Shown one piece after another: positions 26,145 through 34,462 of a stretch of 64,000 nucleotides of DNA. Origin of the DNA: Paenibacillus rhizophilus (GTDB lineage Bacteria; Bacillota; Bacilli; Paenibacillales; Paenibacillaceae); the NCBI RefSeq assembly GCF_003854965.1, contig NZ_RQPI01000001.1:806001-870000 (forward strand), given 5' to 3'. The notes under the pieces were generated by a model. The model was not told the origin of the DNA, did not search any database, and saw only the letters and a program-made list of their open reading frames with translations. How positions within the stretch are numbered: the first letter of the stretch is position 1; each line of letters begins with the position of its first letter. Position numbers and translations under genes: made by a program.

Positions 26145-27584
26145 ATGAACAGGAATGCAGTAATGAAACTTATTGACAAGGTATACATCAATGGAGAATT
26201 TGTCAAACCCGACGGAACGGAGCGAATGGATATTATCAATCCGTCAACAGAAGAATTAATTGGACAGGTGCTGTTGGGAAATGAAACAGATACCAGAAAG
26301 GCGATCGCAGCCGCGAAAGAAGCATTTAAAACTTTCTCACGAACATCAATTAAAGAACGGGGGCTAATGCTGCAACGGATACACGACGCAATTCTGTCAA
26401 GGGCTGCTGATTTAAACCAAGCGTGCATGGAGGAATATGGTGCTACAGCTAAGGCAGCAGAATTTAGAACTCAGATTTCGGCTGATAGCTTCCTTTTAGC
26501 AAAAGAAGCAATGGAGGCTTTTGAATTTACCAGACATATTGGGAAAGCAAAGGTTGTTTTTGAACCGTTGGGCGTCGCAGCTGCGATTACGCCTTGGAAT
26601 GCAAACAATTCCCAGATTGCTATAAAAGTGGCTACAGCCATATCAGCAGGCTGCACGATCGTTGTAAAGGCTAGTGAATTTTCCTCCATTCAGACTCAAA
26701 TATTGGCTGAGTGCTTCCATGACGCCGGATTGCCTGCCGGTGTAGTTAATATTGTGTATGGATTGGGAACTTCAGTTGGTGCTGAATTATCCCGTAATCC
26801 GGATATTGCAATGATTTCTTTTACAGGCTCTGCGAATACTGCAAAGGTTATACAGCATAGTGCTATTGATACAATGAAAAGAGTCGTTCTGGAATTGGGG
26901 GGCAAATCAGCAAATATCATTCTGGATGATGCAGACTATACAAAAGCAATCCCTCGTGCCGTTACGAGTGCTTTTGGAAATCACGGGCAGATGTGCATTG
27001 CCGGCAGCAGATTATTGGTACCAGAGCATCGACTTGATGAAGTAAAAGAACTCATCAAAGTGGCGGTTGAGAATACCAAGGTGGGTTATCCATGGGAAAA
27101 TGACACATTTATCGGCCCACTGATGAATGAAAATCAATACAAAAGAGTTCAACGATATATCAAAATAGGTATGGAGGAAGGTGCGGATTTAGTAATTGGC
27201 GGAGAAGGACACCCTGAAGGATTAGAGAAAGGTTATTTTGTAAAACCGACCGTTTTTGCAAATGTAAACAGAGATATGACGATTGCCAGAGAAGAAATAT
27301 TTGGACCCGTACTATCTATTTTAACGTATCGAACGGAGGAAGAAGCGGTAGAAATTGCAAATGACACAGAGTATGGATTAGGTGCATATATCAGTTCTTC
27401 TAATATAGAAAAAGCGAACCGCATTGCTTCTCAGCTTGTTGCCGGAACAGTTCTCATTAATGATGGTATTTTCGAAATGAGAGCTCCCTATGGTGGCTTT
27501 AAACAATCTGGAATCGGGCGTGAGGGTGGTATATATGGCCTCGAAGAATATCTTGAGCCTAAAACCATAATGAGTTCTAATTAA
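26145..27584 (+). CDS. NAD(P)-dependent aldehyde dehydrogenase
   Basis: About 479 aa. The start at 26145 has AGGAGG 7 nt upstream; an in-frame codon at 26097 lies within the -10 and cannot be used. Family motifs: ITPWNANNSQIAIKVATA, VVKASEFS (cofactor Lys), SFTGSANTAKV, catalytic Glu in ELGGKSANIILDDAD, catalytic Cys in NHGQMCIAGSRLLV, and EEIFGPVLSI near the C-terminus. It oxidises an aldehyde to the acid; the exact substrate is unknown. It is controlled by the divergent MerR regulator through a 19-bp-spacer promoter. Confidence 0.93.
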   Translation: MNRNAVMKLIDKVYINGEFVKPDGTERMDIINPSTEELIGQVLLGNETDTRKAIAAAKEAFKTFSRTSIKERGLMLQRIHDAILSRAADLNQACMEEYGATAKAAEFRTQISADSFLLAKEAMEAFEFTRHIGKAKVVFEPLGVAAAITPWNANNSQIAIKVATAISAGCTIVVKASEFSSIQTQILAECFHDAGLPAGVVNIVYGLGTSVGAELSRNPDIAMISFTGSANTAKVIQHSAIDTMKRVVLELGGKSANIILDDADYTKAIPRAVTSAFGNHGQMCIAGSRLLVPEHRLDEVKELIKVAVENTKVGYPWENDTFIGPLMNENQYKRVQRYIKIGMEEGADLVIGGEGHPEGLEKGYFVKPTVFANVNRDMTIAREEIFGPVLSILTYRTEEEAVEIANDTEYGLGAYISSSNIEKANRIASQLVAGTVLINDGIFEMRAPYGGFKQSGIGREGGIYGLEEYLEPKTIMSSN

Positions 27585-27714
27585 GCAATGTATGATGTGA
27601 AAACACTCTGAAGATATCCTGGCTGCCGAAAATCATAAAAGGGTAGCATCATTTAGAGAGGCTTTATGATTTTACTTACGGTTCCTTATTCTACTAATAC
27701 GAGGAGTGACATCC

Positions 27715-28467
27715 ATGAATGACGCTAAGATGAATGATGCCAAGTACGCCCTGGTCACGGGGGGCAACAAGGGGGTGGGGCTGGCCACGGTGCGCCAGCT
27801 GGCCGAGCGAGGCATGACCGTCCTGCTCGGCAGCCGAGACGCCCAGCTCGGCGCCGACGCGGCCCAGGAACTCGCCGAGGCTGGCCTCACGGTGAAACCC
27901 CTCCAGATCGACATCACGGACGATACCTCAGTCACGACCGCAGCCGAATACGTCCGCAGCACTTTCGGGCGCTTGGACGTGCTCGTGAACAATGCGGGCG
28001 TTATCGTGCGCAAGCAGGCGACCGAGGTGACCGCCGAGGGCATGCATACGGAGTTCGAGACCAACGTCTTCGGTACGGTCCGCGTTATCCACGCGATGCT
28101 TCCGCTGCTGCGTGAATCCAAGTCGCCAAGGATCGTCAACGTCTCCAGCGACTCAGCCATGTTCGCCAGGGCCACCGAGACGGGGTCCATGTTCGCCCGC
28201 TCCCACGAATCGTTCTCCTACTCGGCGTCGAAAGTAGCATTGAACATGTTGACCGTCAAGTACGCCAACGCCTTCCTCGACGACCCTGCACTGGCGCATG
28301 TGAAGATCAATGCCGTGACGCCCGGATACGTCGCAACCGACCTGAACGGTTTCCGTGGTGTACTCACCACGGAGGAGGGAGCACGCGCCTCAGTGCACTG
28401 GGCCACCGTTGGCGACGAAGCCCCGACGGGCGGTTTCTTCGACGAAAACGGCCCAGTGCCCTGGTGA
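27715..28467 (+). CDS. Short-chain dehydrogenase, GC-rich, probably horizontally acquired
   Basis: 250 aa starting MNDAKMNDAKYALVTGGNKG; the ATG at 27715 has GAGGAG 8 nt upstream. The Rossmann motif TGGNKGVGLA, NNAGVIVRKQ, catalytic Ser (VNVSSDSAMF) and YSASK (YxxxK) are intact. The C-terminal APTGGFFDENGPVPW marks the carbonyl reductase-like subgroup, as in the SDR at 11251. Third codon positions are strongly G/C, unlike the AT-rich genes on either side, which suggests recent transfer from a high-GC organism. It lies between the aldehyde dehydrogenase and an IS3 remnant. The substrate is unknown. Confidence 0.88.
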   Translation: MNDAKMNDAKYALVTGGNKGVGLATVRQLAERGMTVLLGSRDAQLGADAAQELAEAGLTVKPLQIDITDDTSVTTAAEYVRSTFGRLDVLVNNAGVIVRKQATEVTAEGMHTEFETNVFGTVRVIHAMLPLLRESKSPRIVNVSSDSAMFARATETGSMFARSHESFSYSASKVALNMLTVKYANAFLDDPALAHVKINAVTPGYVATDLNGFRGVLTTEEGARASVHWATVGDEAPTGGFFDENGPVPW

Positions 28468-28668
28468 TGTGCTAAACTTCACGGTCCGAAGGTCCCCTGC
28501 TGGCTGGTCGGGCGGTGTGCGGATTACTGCCGCGCGGGACGCCAGACGCCCGACCAGCCGCACCTCCAGTGGGGAGCGGTATGCGTGGGCGGTACCTCCA
28601 GACCAGCAGCCGGCCAGCGTCCGGCAGGATCCTGAGACAGCATCACGGGCTACCGGTGTACCGTTAAA

Positions 28669-28714
28669 AAAACAGAGGCGCAGCACCTCGCAAGAAGTGC
28701 TGCGCCTCTGTTTT
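28669..28714 (+). terminator. Strong terminator after the GC-rich SDR
   Basis: A perfect 18-bp stem, AAAACAGAGGCGCAGCAC with its exact complement, across a 10-nt loop. It lies about 200 nt after the SDR stop. The ~200 nt between are GC-rich and hold no supportable gene. Confidence 0.88.
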
Positions 28715-28787
28715 GGCTTCATGATGCTGTTTCAGGCGACCCCACGATTCAAGAATACCAGGGGTTATCGCGCCGCTCGCTCGCGTG

Positions 28788-29330
28788 TTACTCCAGCTGA
28801 ATCACCAGTTCTTTGGTCATCCGGCTGTCCATATGGAAGCCAATGATTTTGCGGCTATACAGGTCCATGACGCTCGCCAAATAGAGCCAACCTTCGTCGG
28901 TGGCGATATAAGCCTGATGTCCGAAACCCAGGTCTGGTTGGGCGCCGCTGGCTTGAATTTTCGGTCTAGCACGTTGTCAAATACGGGCAGATTGTGCTTA
29001 GAATTTGTCGTTGCCTTGTGTTTTCGGAGGACTTTGGTGATGTTGGGGCTGCCGTATAAACGGCGGGAATCCAGAAGAATTCGGCGAATTCGCCGCTCCA
29101 GTTGCTTGCGGCGCTGCTCACGCTGGCTCGGCTTCCGCCGGGTCCATTTATAGTAGCGGCTTCGTGATACTTGAAAAGTACTGCACATCTTCGAGATCCG
29201 GCACTTGAAGCGGTGATCGTGGATAAACGTATAGATCAGCGCCGGTCTTTGGCGAAGAAGTGCATCGCCTTTTTTAAGATTTCATTCTCCTCTTCCAGAT
29301 CCCGGTTTGGATGGTTTTATTCTATCTCAT
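28788..29330 (-). mobile_element. IS3-family insertion sequence remnant (orfA end plus partial orfB)
   Basis: Read on the minus strand, the end of orfA is visible as EEENEILKKAMHFFAKDRR. It is followed by an orfB start region (MCSTFQVSRSRYYKWTRR, then RRIRRILLDSRRLYGSPNIT, and NQTWVSDI, the start of the rve/DDE domain with its first Asp). A frameshift in the TWVSDI region moves the continuation (YIATDEGWLYLASVMDLYSR, then KIIGFHMDSRMTKELV) to another frame, ending at 28788. The C-terminal part with the remaining DDE residues and the beginning of orfA are missing. The element is not autonomous. Confidence 0.85.
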
Positions 29331-29439
29331 TCTCGGTTCGTGGTGTCTACTTTTTAGTCTAACAGCAGGGAAAATGATTTCTCAAAGAGTTAGTTGCAAT
29401 GAAAATATTGGGTATGTTAAGATTACGCTAACACTGACG

Positions 29440-29650
29440 ATAGGAGTTGAAGAGGATAATGTAATATTTCTTGCTTAAGTTTAAAGAATAAAACAAGTTC
29501 TGTTTGCTCTGTTTTGTTCTTTATTGGCAAGAAAGTTACCTTATTCTTTTCACTCAAAAAATATATCCTGATCTGACTCTACGCAGGGTTGGATTTGCTT
29601 TATTTTTTTGAGCTACAAGAAAGGTCAACTTTCTTGCAGCTCTTTTTTAT
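29440..29650 (+). promoter_or_regulatory. Attenuator leader of the ABC-F gene
   Basis: A terminator (GAGCTACAAGAAAG, 29610-29623, with CTTTCTTGCAGCTC, 29629-29642, then T6) precedes the ABC-F start by about 30 nt. The upstream segment GCAAGAAAGTT (29527-29537) is exactly complementary to AACTTTCTTGC (29627-29637) in the right arm of the terminator, so it can act as anti-terminator. A further hairpin (AAAGAATAAAACA with TGTTTTGTTCTTT, one mismatch, about 29483-29523) lies just before it. This layout matches antibiotic-induced attenuation of ribosome-protection genes. Confidence 0.75.
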
Positions 29651-29674
29651 TTGAGAAGAAAGGAGTTTTCTGGA

Positions 29675-31159
29675 ATGTCATTGATCAAGGTAACCAACCT
29701 GACGTTTGCCTATGACGGCAGTTACGACAACATTTTTGAGCATGTAAGTTTACAAATCGATACCAACTGGAAATTGGGCTTTACGGGGAGGAACGGCCGG
29801 GGCAAGACTACGTTTCTCAATCTGCTACTCGGCAGGTATGAATACAGCGGAACGATTTCCTCTAACGTCAGTTTCGAGTATTTCCCGTTCCACGTCGAAC
29901 ACAAGGAGAACTATACATTCGATGTAGTCGCCGACATCTATCCGGACTATGAGCACTGGCAACTCATGCGTGAGTTTTCGCTGCTGAAGTTGTCAGAAGA
30001 TGTGTTGTACCGACCGTTCGACTCGTTGTCCAACGGAGAACAAACGAAGGTGATGCTGGCGGTCCTGTTTTTGAAGGAAAACAGCTTTTTGCTAATCGAC
30101 GAGCCGACAAATCATCTGGATCTGCATGCTCGGAAGCTGGTAAGTGATTATTTGAACGACAAGAACGGGTTTATTTTGGTGTCACACGATCGGGCCTTTC
30201 TCGACAATTGTGTGGACCACATTATTTCGATCAATAAGACCAATATCGAAATCCAGAAAGGAAATTTTTCAGACTGGTGGGAGAATAAACAACGACAGGA
30301 CAATTTCGAACTGGCCGAGAACGATAAAATGAGGAAGGACATTAAACGGCTGTCCGAAGCGGCCAAGCGAACGAGCAACTGGTCGCACGAAGTAGAAAAA
30401 ACGAAAAACGGCACCCGTAACTCCGGCTCCAAGGTCGACAAAGGGTACATCGGTCACAAGGCCGCCAAAATGATGAAGCGGTCCAAGTCGATTGAGCAAA
30501 GACAGCAATCCACGATCGAGGAAAAATCCCAGCTTCTGAAAAACGTCGATAGCTCGGAAAGCTTGAAAATATCGCAGATGACTTATCATAAACACCAATT
30601 GGTCGAGCTTGACCGCGTTTCGATTCATTATGGCGATAAGAACGTTTGCCGCGACATCAGCTTTACTGTCGAGCAAGGGGACCGCATCGTGCTCTCCGGT
30701 CCGAACGGCTCAGGCAAATCCAGTTTGCTCAAACTGATTTGCGGCGAGGAGATACCTTATTCCGGCGTGTTTCGAAAAGGCAGCCAGATGAAAATTTCCT
30801 ACGTTTCACAAGACACCTCGCAGTTGCGGGGCAATTTGACGGAATTCGCCAGATCCAGCGGGATTGACGAAAGCTTGTTCAAAGCGATTTTGAGAAAACT
30901 CGATTTTTCGCGCTTGCAATTCGAAAAGGACATCGCTTCTTTTAGCGGCGGTCAGAAGAAGAAGGTTCTGATCGCGAAAAGCCTCTGCGAACGCGCTCAT
31001 TTGCATGTTTGGGACGAACCGCTCAATTATGTCGACGTCATTTCCAGGATGCAAATCGAAGAGCTGCTGCTGGAGCATTCGCCGACTATCCTTTTTGTGG
31101 AGCACGACAGCGAGTTTTGCAAACATATCGCAACAAAAATTGTGGAACTGAAAGTTTAA
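29675..31159 (+). CDS. ABC-F ribosomal protection protein, Lsa/Vga-type
   Basis: About 494 aa from the ATG at 29675 with AAAGGAG upstream. Two ABC domains without membrane segments: Walker A GRNGRGKTTFLN and GPNGSGKSSLLK; signatures LSNGEQTKV and FSGGQKKKV; Walker B LLIDEPTNHLDL and HVWDEPLNYVD. The linker between the domains is about 100 residues, basic and helical, as in the antibiotic-resistance subfamilies. Such proteins displace lincosamides, streptogramin A and pleuromutilins from the peptidyl-transferase centre. It is preceded by an attenuator and followed by a Cfr-family gene, two independent ways of protecting the same site. The exact drug profile cannot be predicted. Confidence 0.9.
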   Translation: MSLIKVTNLTFAYDGSYDNIFEHVSLQIDTNWKLGFTGRNGRGKTTFLNLLLGRYEYSGTISSNVSFEYFPFHVEHKENYTFDVVADIYPDYEHWQLMREFSLLKLSEDVLYRPFDSLSNGEQTKVMLAVLFLKENSFLLIDEPTNHLDLHARKLVSDYLNDKNGFILVSHDRAFLDNCVDHIISINKTNIEIQKGNFSDWWENKQRQDNFELAENDKMRKDIKRLSEAAKRTSNWSHEVEKTKNGTRNSGSKVDKGYIGHKAAKMMKRSKSIEQRQQSTIEEKSQLLKNVDSSESLKISQMTYHKHQLVELDRVSIHYGDKNVCRDISFTVEQGDRIVLSGPNGSGKSSLLKLICGEEIPYSGVFRKGSQMKISYVSQDTSQLRGNLTEFARSSGIDESLFKAILRKLDFSRLQFEKDIASFSGGQKKKVLIAKSLCERAHLHVWDEPLNYVDVISRMQIEELLLEHSPTILFVEHDSEFCKHIATKIVELKV

Positions 31160-31182
31160 CTCACTCTAGGAGGATGAAAGCG

Positions 31183-31296
31183 ATGATTATTGAGGTTGTA
31201 GATGATTATGTGAACCGGTTCTTACCGATTGTCCCGGTTCACAAAAAAATTAATCTGTTGCCGGAGGTTTACCAATCTATCGACAGATGCACGTAG
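31183..31296 (+). CDS. Small open frame between the ABC-F and cfr-like genes (possible leader peptide)
   Basis: 37 aa beginning MIIEVVDDYVNRFLPIVPVH. AGGAGG lies 9 nt upstream, better than for most real genes here. A 9-bp inverted repeat, GTGAACCGG...CCGGTTCAC (31210-31242), lies inside it. No homology was recognised. It could be a leader peptide controlling the Cfr-family gene 112 nt downstream, a remnant, or chance. Confidence 0.35.
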   Translation: MIIEVVDDYVNRFLPIVPVHKKINLLPEVYQSIDRCT

Positions 31297-31408
31297 CGAT
31301 TACGTCCGCAAGCGCAACGTGTTTTTTCCTGCGTAGTTGGTTAATGACGCATTAAAGCATCGGATGACGGTTGCTTTATTGTATATTCTCCGGCGGTAAG
31401 GAGAACAC

Positions 31409-32440
31409 ATGAAATCAACCTCGAAATATGAAACAATTGGGCAGATCTTGTCCGACTTCACGCAGCCCGCGTACCGGTATGGGCAAATTATGGACGCTAT
31501 TTTCAAACAAAAAATTGCTGAATACGAACGGATCACCATACTTCCTAAATTTTTACGAGAAGAGTTGGCCCGGACGCTTGGTCCGCACGTCTCCAGCGTT
31601 ACTCCGGTAAAGGAACTCACATCGCAGCAGGTCAGCAAGGTGCTGTTTGCCAACGGAGATGGCGAACGCGTAGAGGCCGTACGACTTACCTATGAACGGG
31701 GGTGGAAATCGTATTGTATTTCCACTCAGTGCGGCTGCGGGTTCGGGTGCCGCTTTTGCGCCACTGGTACTATCGGCCTGAAACGAAATCTGACCGCTGA
31801 CGAAATTACCGACCAATTGCTTCACTTTCACTTGAACGGCCACGCCTTGGACAGCTTGTCCTTCATGGGAATGGGGGAGGCGCTCGCCAATCCGCACCTT
31901 TTCGATGCGCTGGCAATTTTGACCAACCCTCATCTCTTCGGATTAGGACAGCGAAGAATTACGATTTCCACCATCGGCCTGTTGCCGGGAATCGATAGGC
32001 TGACGCGGGAGTTTCCGCAGATCAATCTAACCTTCTCGCTGCATTCGCCGTTCGACGATCAACGGAGCGAACTGATGCCGATCAATAAGCGGTTTCCGCT
32101 CCACGACGTGCTGAATGCACTGGATCGCCATATTCGGCATACGGGAAGAAAGGTGTATATCGCGTATATTCTTCTTCGAGGGTTCAACGACCGGGCCGAG
32201 CATGCAAAAGCGGTTGCCGCTCTGTTGAGGGGAAGGGGATCTTGGGAACATCTCTACCACGTGAATCTTATTCCCTACAATTCGACAGAAGCGACGCCTC
32301 AAAGCTACTTGCCATCTGACCCCGAAAGGATCAAAACGTTCGTTCGGACGTTGAAGATAAATGGTGTGAACGCTACGGTCCGAACCCAATTCGGATCGGA
32401 CATTAATGCGGCATGCGGTCAGTTATACCGAACCGAATAG
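31409..32440 (+). CDS. cfr-like: Cfr-family 23S rRNA A2503-C8 methyltransferase
   Basis: 343 aa, radical SAM. The [4Fe-4S] motif is CGFGCRFC (CxxxCxxC) near residue 113, preceded by STQCG; FMGMGEALANP and TFSLHSPFDDQRSELMPI are shared with Cfr, as is the C-terminal DINAACGQLY with the catalytic Cys. Resemblance is closer to Cfr than to housekeeping RlmN (for example RKVYIAYILLRGFNDRAEHA). Cfr methylates C8 of A2503 and gives resistance to phenicols, lincosamides, oxazolidinones, pleuromutilins and streptogramin A. The start has AAGGAG at proper spacing. RlmN is the alternative, but the motif context and the ABC-F neighbour favour Cfr. Confidence 0.9.
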   Translation: MKSTSKYETIGQILSDFTQPAYRYGQIMDAIFKQKIAEYERITILPKFLREELARTLGPHVSSVTPVKELTSQQVSKVLFANGDGERVEAVRLTYERGWKSYCISTQCGCGFGCRFCATGTIGLKRNLTADEITDQLLHFHLNGHALDSLSFMGMGEALANPHLFDALAILTNPHLFGLGQRRITISTIGLLPGIDRLTREFPQINLTFSLHSPFDDQRSELMPINKRFPLHDVLNALDRHIRHTGRKVYIAYILLRGFNDRAEHAKAVAALLRGRGSWEHLYHVNLIPYNSTEATPQSYLPSDPERIKTFVRTLKINGVNATVRTQFGSDINAACGQLYRTE

Positions 32441-32499
32441 TCGACGTTTGAAATTTATCATACAATGCCTGCCGCAATACATTTGCGACAGTTAAGAGT

Positions 32500-32527
32500 A
32501 GCGGTTGCCCTGAAGAGGGCAGCCGCT
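32500..32527 (+). terminator. Terminator hairpin after the cfr-like gene
   Basis: The stem AGCGGTTGCCCT...AGGGCAGCCGCT has one internal mismatch (T/G wobble) and a 4-nt loop, 60 nt after the stop; the T tract is weak. Confidence 0.6.
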
Positions 32528-32603
32528 TTATTACTAGTTGAATTAATTATGCACATGGAGCAATACATTTCTGTCGAAGGACAACAACATATAATCGATA
32601 AGG

Positions 32604-32630
32604 TTCCGCGTAAAAACGCGGCTTTTTTAT
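32604..32630 (+). terminator. Second terminator downstream of the cfr-like gene
   Basis: CCGCGT-AAAA-ACGCGG followed by CTTTTTTATTTT. The ~380-nt gap between the cfr-like gene and the next gene holds these hairpins plus a third, imperfect one (AGACCGCCCC...GAGCGGTCT near 32708); no gene is supportable. Confidence 0.8.
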
Positions 32631-32821
32631 TTTAAGCGCGCCTAAGATGGCGATAGACCTTGTGATTCAACAAGGAGCTAATGGTACAGTCTGGGGCGAT
32701 ATAGAATAAGACCGCCCCAGCCGAGGAGCGGTCTAATCCGAAATAAGGCGTTATAAAATTACGAGGATTGCTGACCTTAGATTTATTCACACGTTTTTTT
32801 ATCGGGCAAGCCGATGGCGCC

Positions 32822-33760
32822 TCAAGCAGAGCCAGGGGCGGTCAGATTCGTAAGGAAGAACTCCGCGAGCTTCGAAACCGCAGGCGCCACGTACTCGTCC
32901 TTGTCGTAAAGGGCGACGTGGGTGGCACCGTCAATCCAAAACAGTTCCTTGGGCTCTTGCGCGTTCGCAAACGCTTCGGTTGTCATCCATGACGTGACGG
33001 CTTGAGTTCCAACGATCATGAGCAGCGAGCGAGGCGCGATCAGGTCGATGAACCGGAACGCGTCGAAATATGCGATGCGGTCTATACTGTTCCAGGTAAA
33101 GCTCTTAGCCGAGCACGGGTGCTGCGCGCGGTCGGTGCAGTAATATTCCCAACCCTCGAAGGCGTGCTGGCCGAAGGCGCGGGCCTGATCCTCGGTCTCC
33201 GGGAAAATCGGGAATGTGCCGACGCCTTCGCCGCGGGCTTCGGAAGTGCGGGCCGCCGCTGCGGCGTCGAGCATGCCCTGGAAGATAGCGGGGTCCTGCT
33301 TGCCATCGCTGCCGTTACGGAATTGACGGCTGATGTCGACGGCGCTGACGGTAGCGACGGCCTTGATGCGGTGGTCTGTCACAGTGGCGGGGATCACATA
33401 GCCGCCAGAGGCACAGATGCCCAGTGCGCCGATGCGGTCCGGGTCGACCTCGTTGTGAACACTGAGGAACGAGACGGCAGCCTTGAAGTCCTCGACGCGG
33501 TGGGCTGGGTCCTCCAATCCGCGCGGCTCGCCTCCACTTTCGCCCTGATAGGCGGCGTCGAAGGCAAGAGTGACGAAACCCCGCTCGGCCAGGCGCTTTG
33601 CGTAGAGGCCCGCAGCCTGCTCCTTGACGCCGGTGCCGGGATGGCCGACGACGATCGCAGGGCGCGGCCCGCTGATCATTCCGTCGGGTGTGTAGAGGTG
33701 GCCGGCGATCTTCACGCCAGCACTGTCGAAGGTGACGTCCGTCTTAGTATAGTAATTCAT
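32822..33760 (-). CDS. Alpha/beta hydrolase, dienelactone hydrolase-like, GC-rich
   Basis: 312 aa without a signal peptide. The nucleophile elbow GICASGGY has Cys at the nucleophile position, and DGATHVALYD carries the C-terminal His. It shares long blocks with the secreted protein at 6762 (GVKEQAAGLYA, RGFVTLAFDAAYQGESGG). Third positions are GC-rich relative to the neighbours, suggesting transfer. GGAGGG precedes the ATG. It is divergent from a TetR gene with a 38-bp interrupted palindrome between them, so the TetR protein very likely represses it. The substrate is unknown. Confidence 0.85.
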   Translation of the reverse strand: MNYYTKTDVTFDSAGVKIAGHLYTPDGMISGPRPAIVVGHPGTGVKEQAAGLYAKRLAERGFVTLAFDAAYQGESGGEPRGLEDPAHRVEDFKAAVSFLSVHNEVDPDRIGALGICASGGYVIPATVTDHRIKAVATVSAVDISRQFRNGSDGKQDPAIFQGMLDAAAAARTSEARGEGVGTFPIFPETEDQARAFGQHAFEGWEYYCTDRAQHPCSAKSFTWNSIDRIAYFDAFRFIDLIAPRSLLMIVGTQAVTSWMTTEAFANAQEPKELFWIDGATHVALYDKDEYVAPAVSKLAEFFLTNLTAPGSA

Positions 33761-33790
33761 GCATTATCCCTCCAAAATTTTATTTTGTTT

Positions 33791-33828
33791 TCGAACTTAC
33801 ATTTACGATATTTACATAATGAGTTCGA
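33791..33828. promoter_or_regulatory. Putative TetR operator in the hydrolase/tetR divergent region
   Basis: Arms TCGAACT (33791-33797) and AGTTCGA (33822-33828) are exact complements around an AT-rich core. On the minus strand TTGACA overlaps the right edge, so a bound repressor would block the hydrolase promoter. Confidence 0.6.
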
Positions 33829-33889
33829 TATGTCAAGTAAGAAATTATACAAACTTGACATTTGTTGATCTGTTCGTTAACCTGAATAT

Positions 33890-34462
33890 ATGGATAAAAA
33901 AGAATCGGCAAGACTGGCGTACGTTCTTGAGACAGCTCTGAATATTTTTGTTCGGTACGGCTATAAAAAAACATCCATTGAGGATATCTCGAAAGCCGCG
34001 GGGATCACACGTCAGGGGATTTATCTTCATTTTAAAAATAAAGATGAGATCTTTAGCGCTTCCATTCAAAAAGCGTTGGACGACGGTTTGCAATTCGCCG
34101 ATCAGATACTTGAGGATGACCACTTAACGCTGGAAGAAAAACTGTTTCAAGCATTAGACGAGTGGTATGGCCGACACGTAGGATTCCTTCATCCTGAAGC
34201 GTCTGATCTTGTGGCCCAATGTGAACGCGTTCTCGGCGGCGCTGTTGAAAACAGCAGTTCATCATTTCAAAAGAAACTCGAACAAGTCATTTTAGCGTCA
34301 TCTGGGAAAAATACAAAAGACGTTAAGAAGCGCGCTGCGACCATTGCCGACATGCTATGTACATGCGCATTGACTTGGAAGCATCGTTTATCATCGCGGC
34401 AAGAATTCCAAGAGAAGTTGTGTGATGCCATCCACTTGTGTTGTCAAGATCTTCGAGACTAG
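33890..34462 (+). CDS. TetR-family regulator
   Basis: 190 aa, starting MDKKESARLAYVLETALNIF. The HTH is TSIEDISKAAGITRQGIYLHF (residues ~27-47). The C-terminal domain is helical and ends in a cysteine-containing segment (CTCALTW, LCCQDLRD). A TTGACA (33855-33860) is followed 17 bp later by TAACCT, ending only about 7 nt before the ATG, and no ribosome site is visible, so a leaderless transcript or a weakly translated message is possible. It probably represses the divergent hydrolase. Confidence 0.86.
   Translation: MDKKESARLAYVLETALNIFVRYGYKKTSIEDISKAAGITRQGIYLHFKNKDEIFSASIQKALDDGLQFADQILEDDHLTLEEKLFQALDEWYGRHVGFLHPEASDLVAQCERVLGGAVENSSSSFQKKLEQVILASSGKNTKDVKKRAATIADMLCTCALTWKHRLSSRQEFQEKLCDAIHLCCQDLRD

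Noticed and set aside
28490..28846. GC-rich overlapping frames after the SDR
   Set aside because: They read through a perfect 18-bp terminator hairpin on both strands, so they are compositional artefacts.
31210..31242. Inverted repeat GTGAACCGG...CCGGTTCAC as a terminator of the ABC-F gene
   Set aside because: It is followed by A-rich rather than T-rich sequence on the plus strand, so it lacks the terminator tail; kept only as a feature of the small frame.
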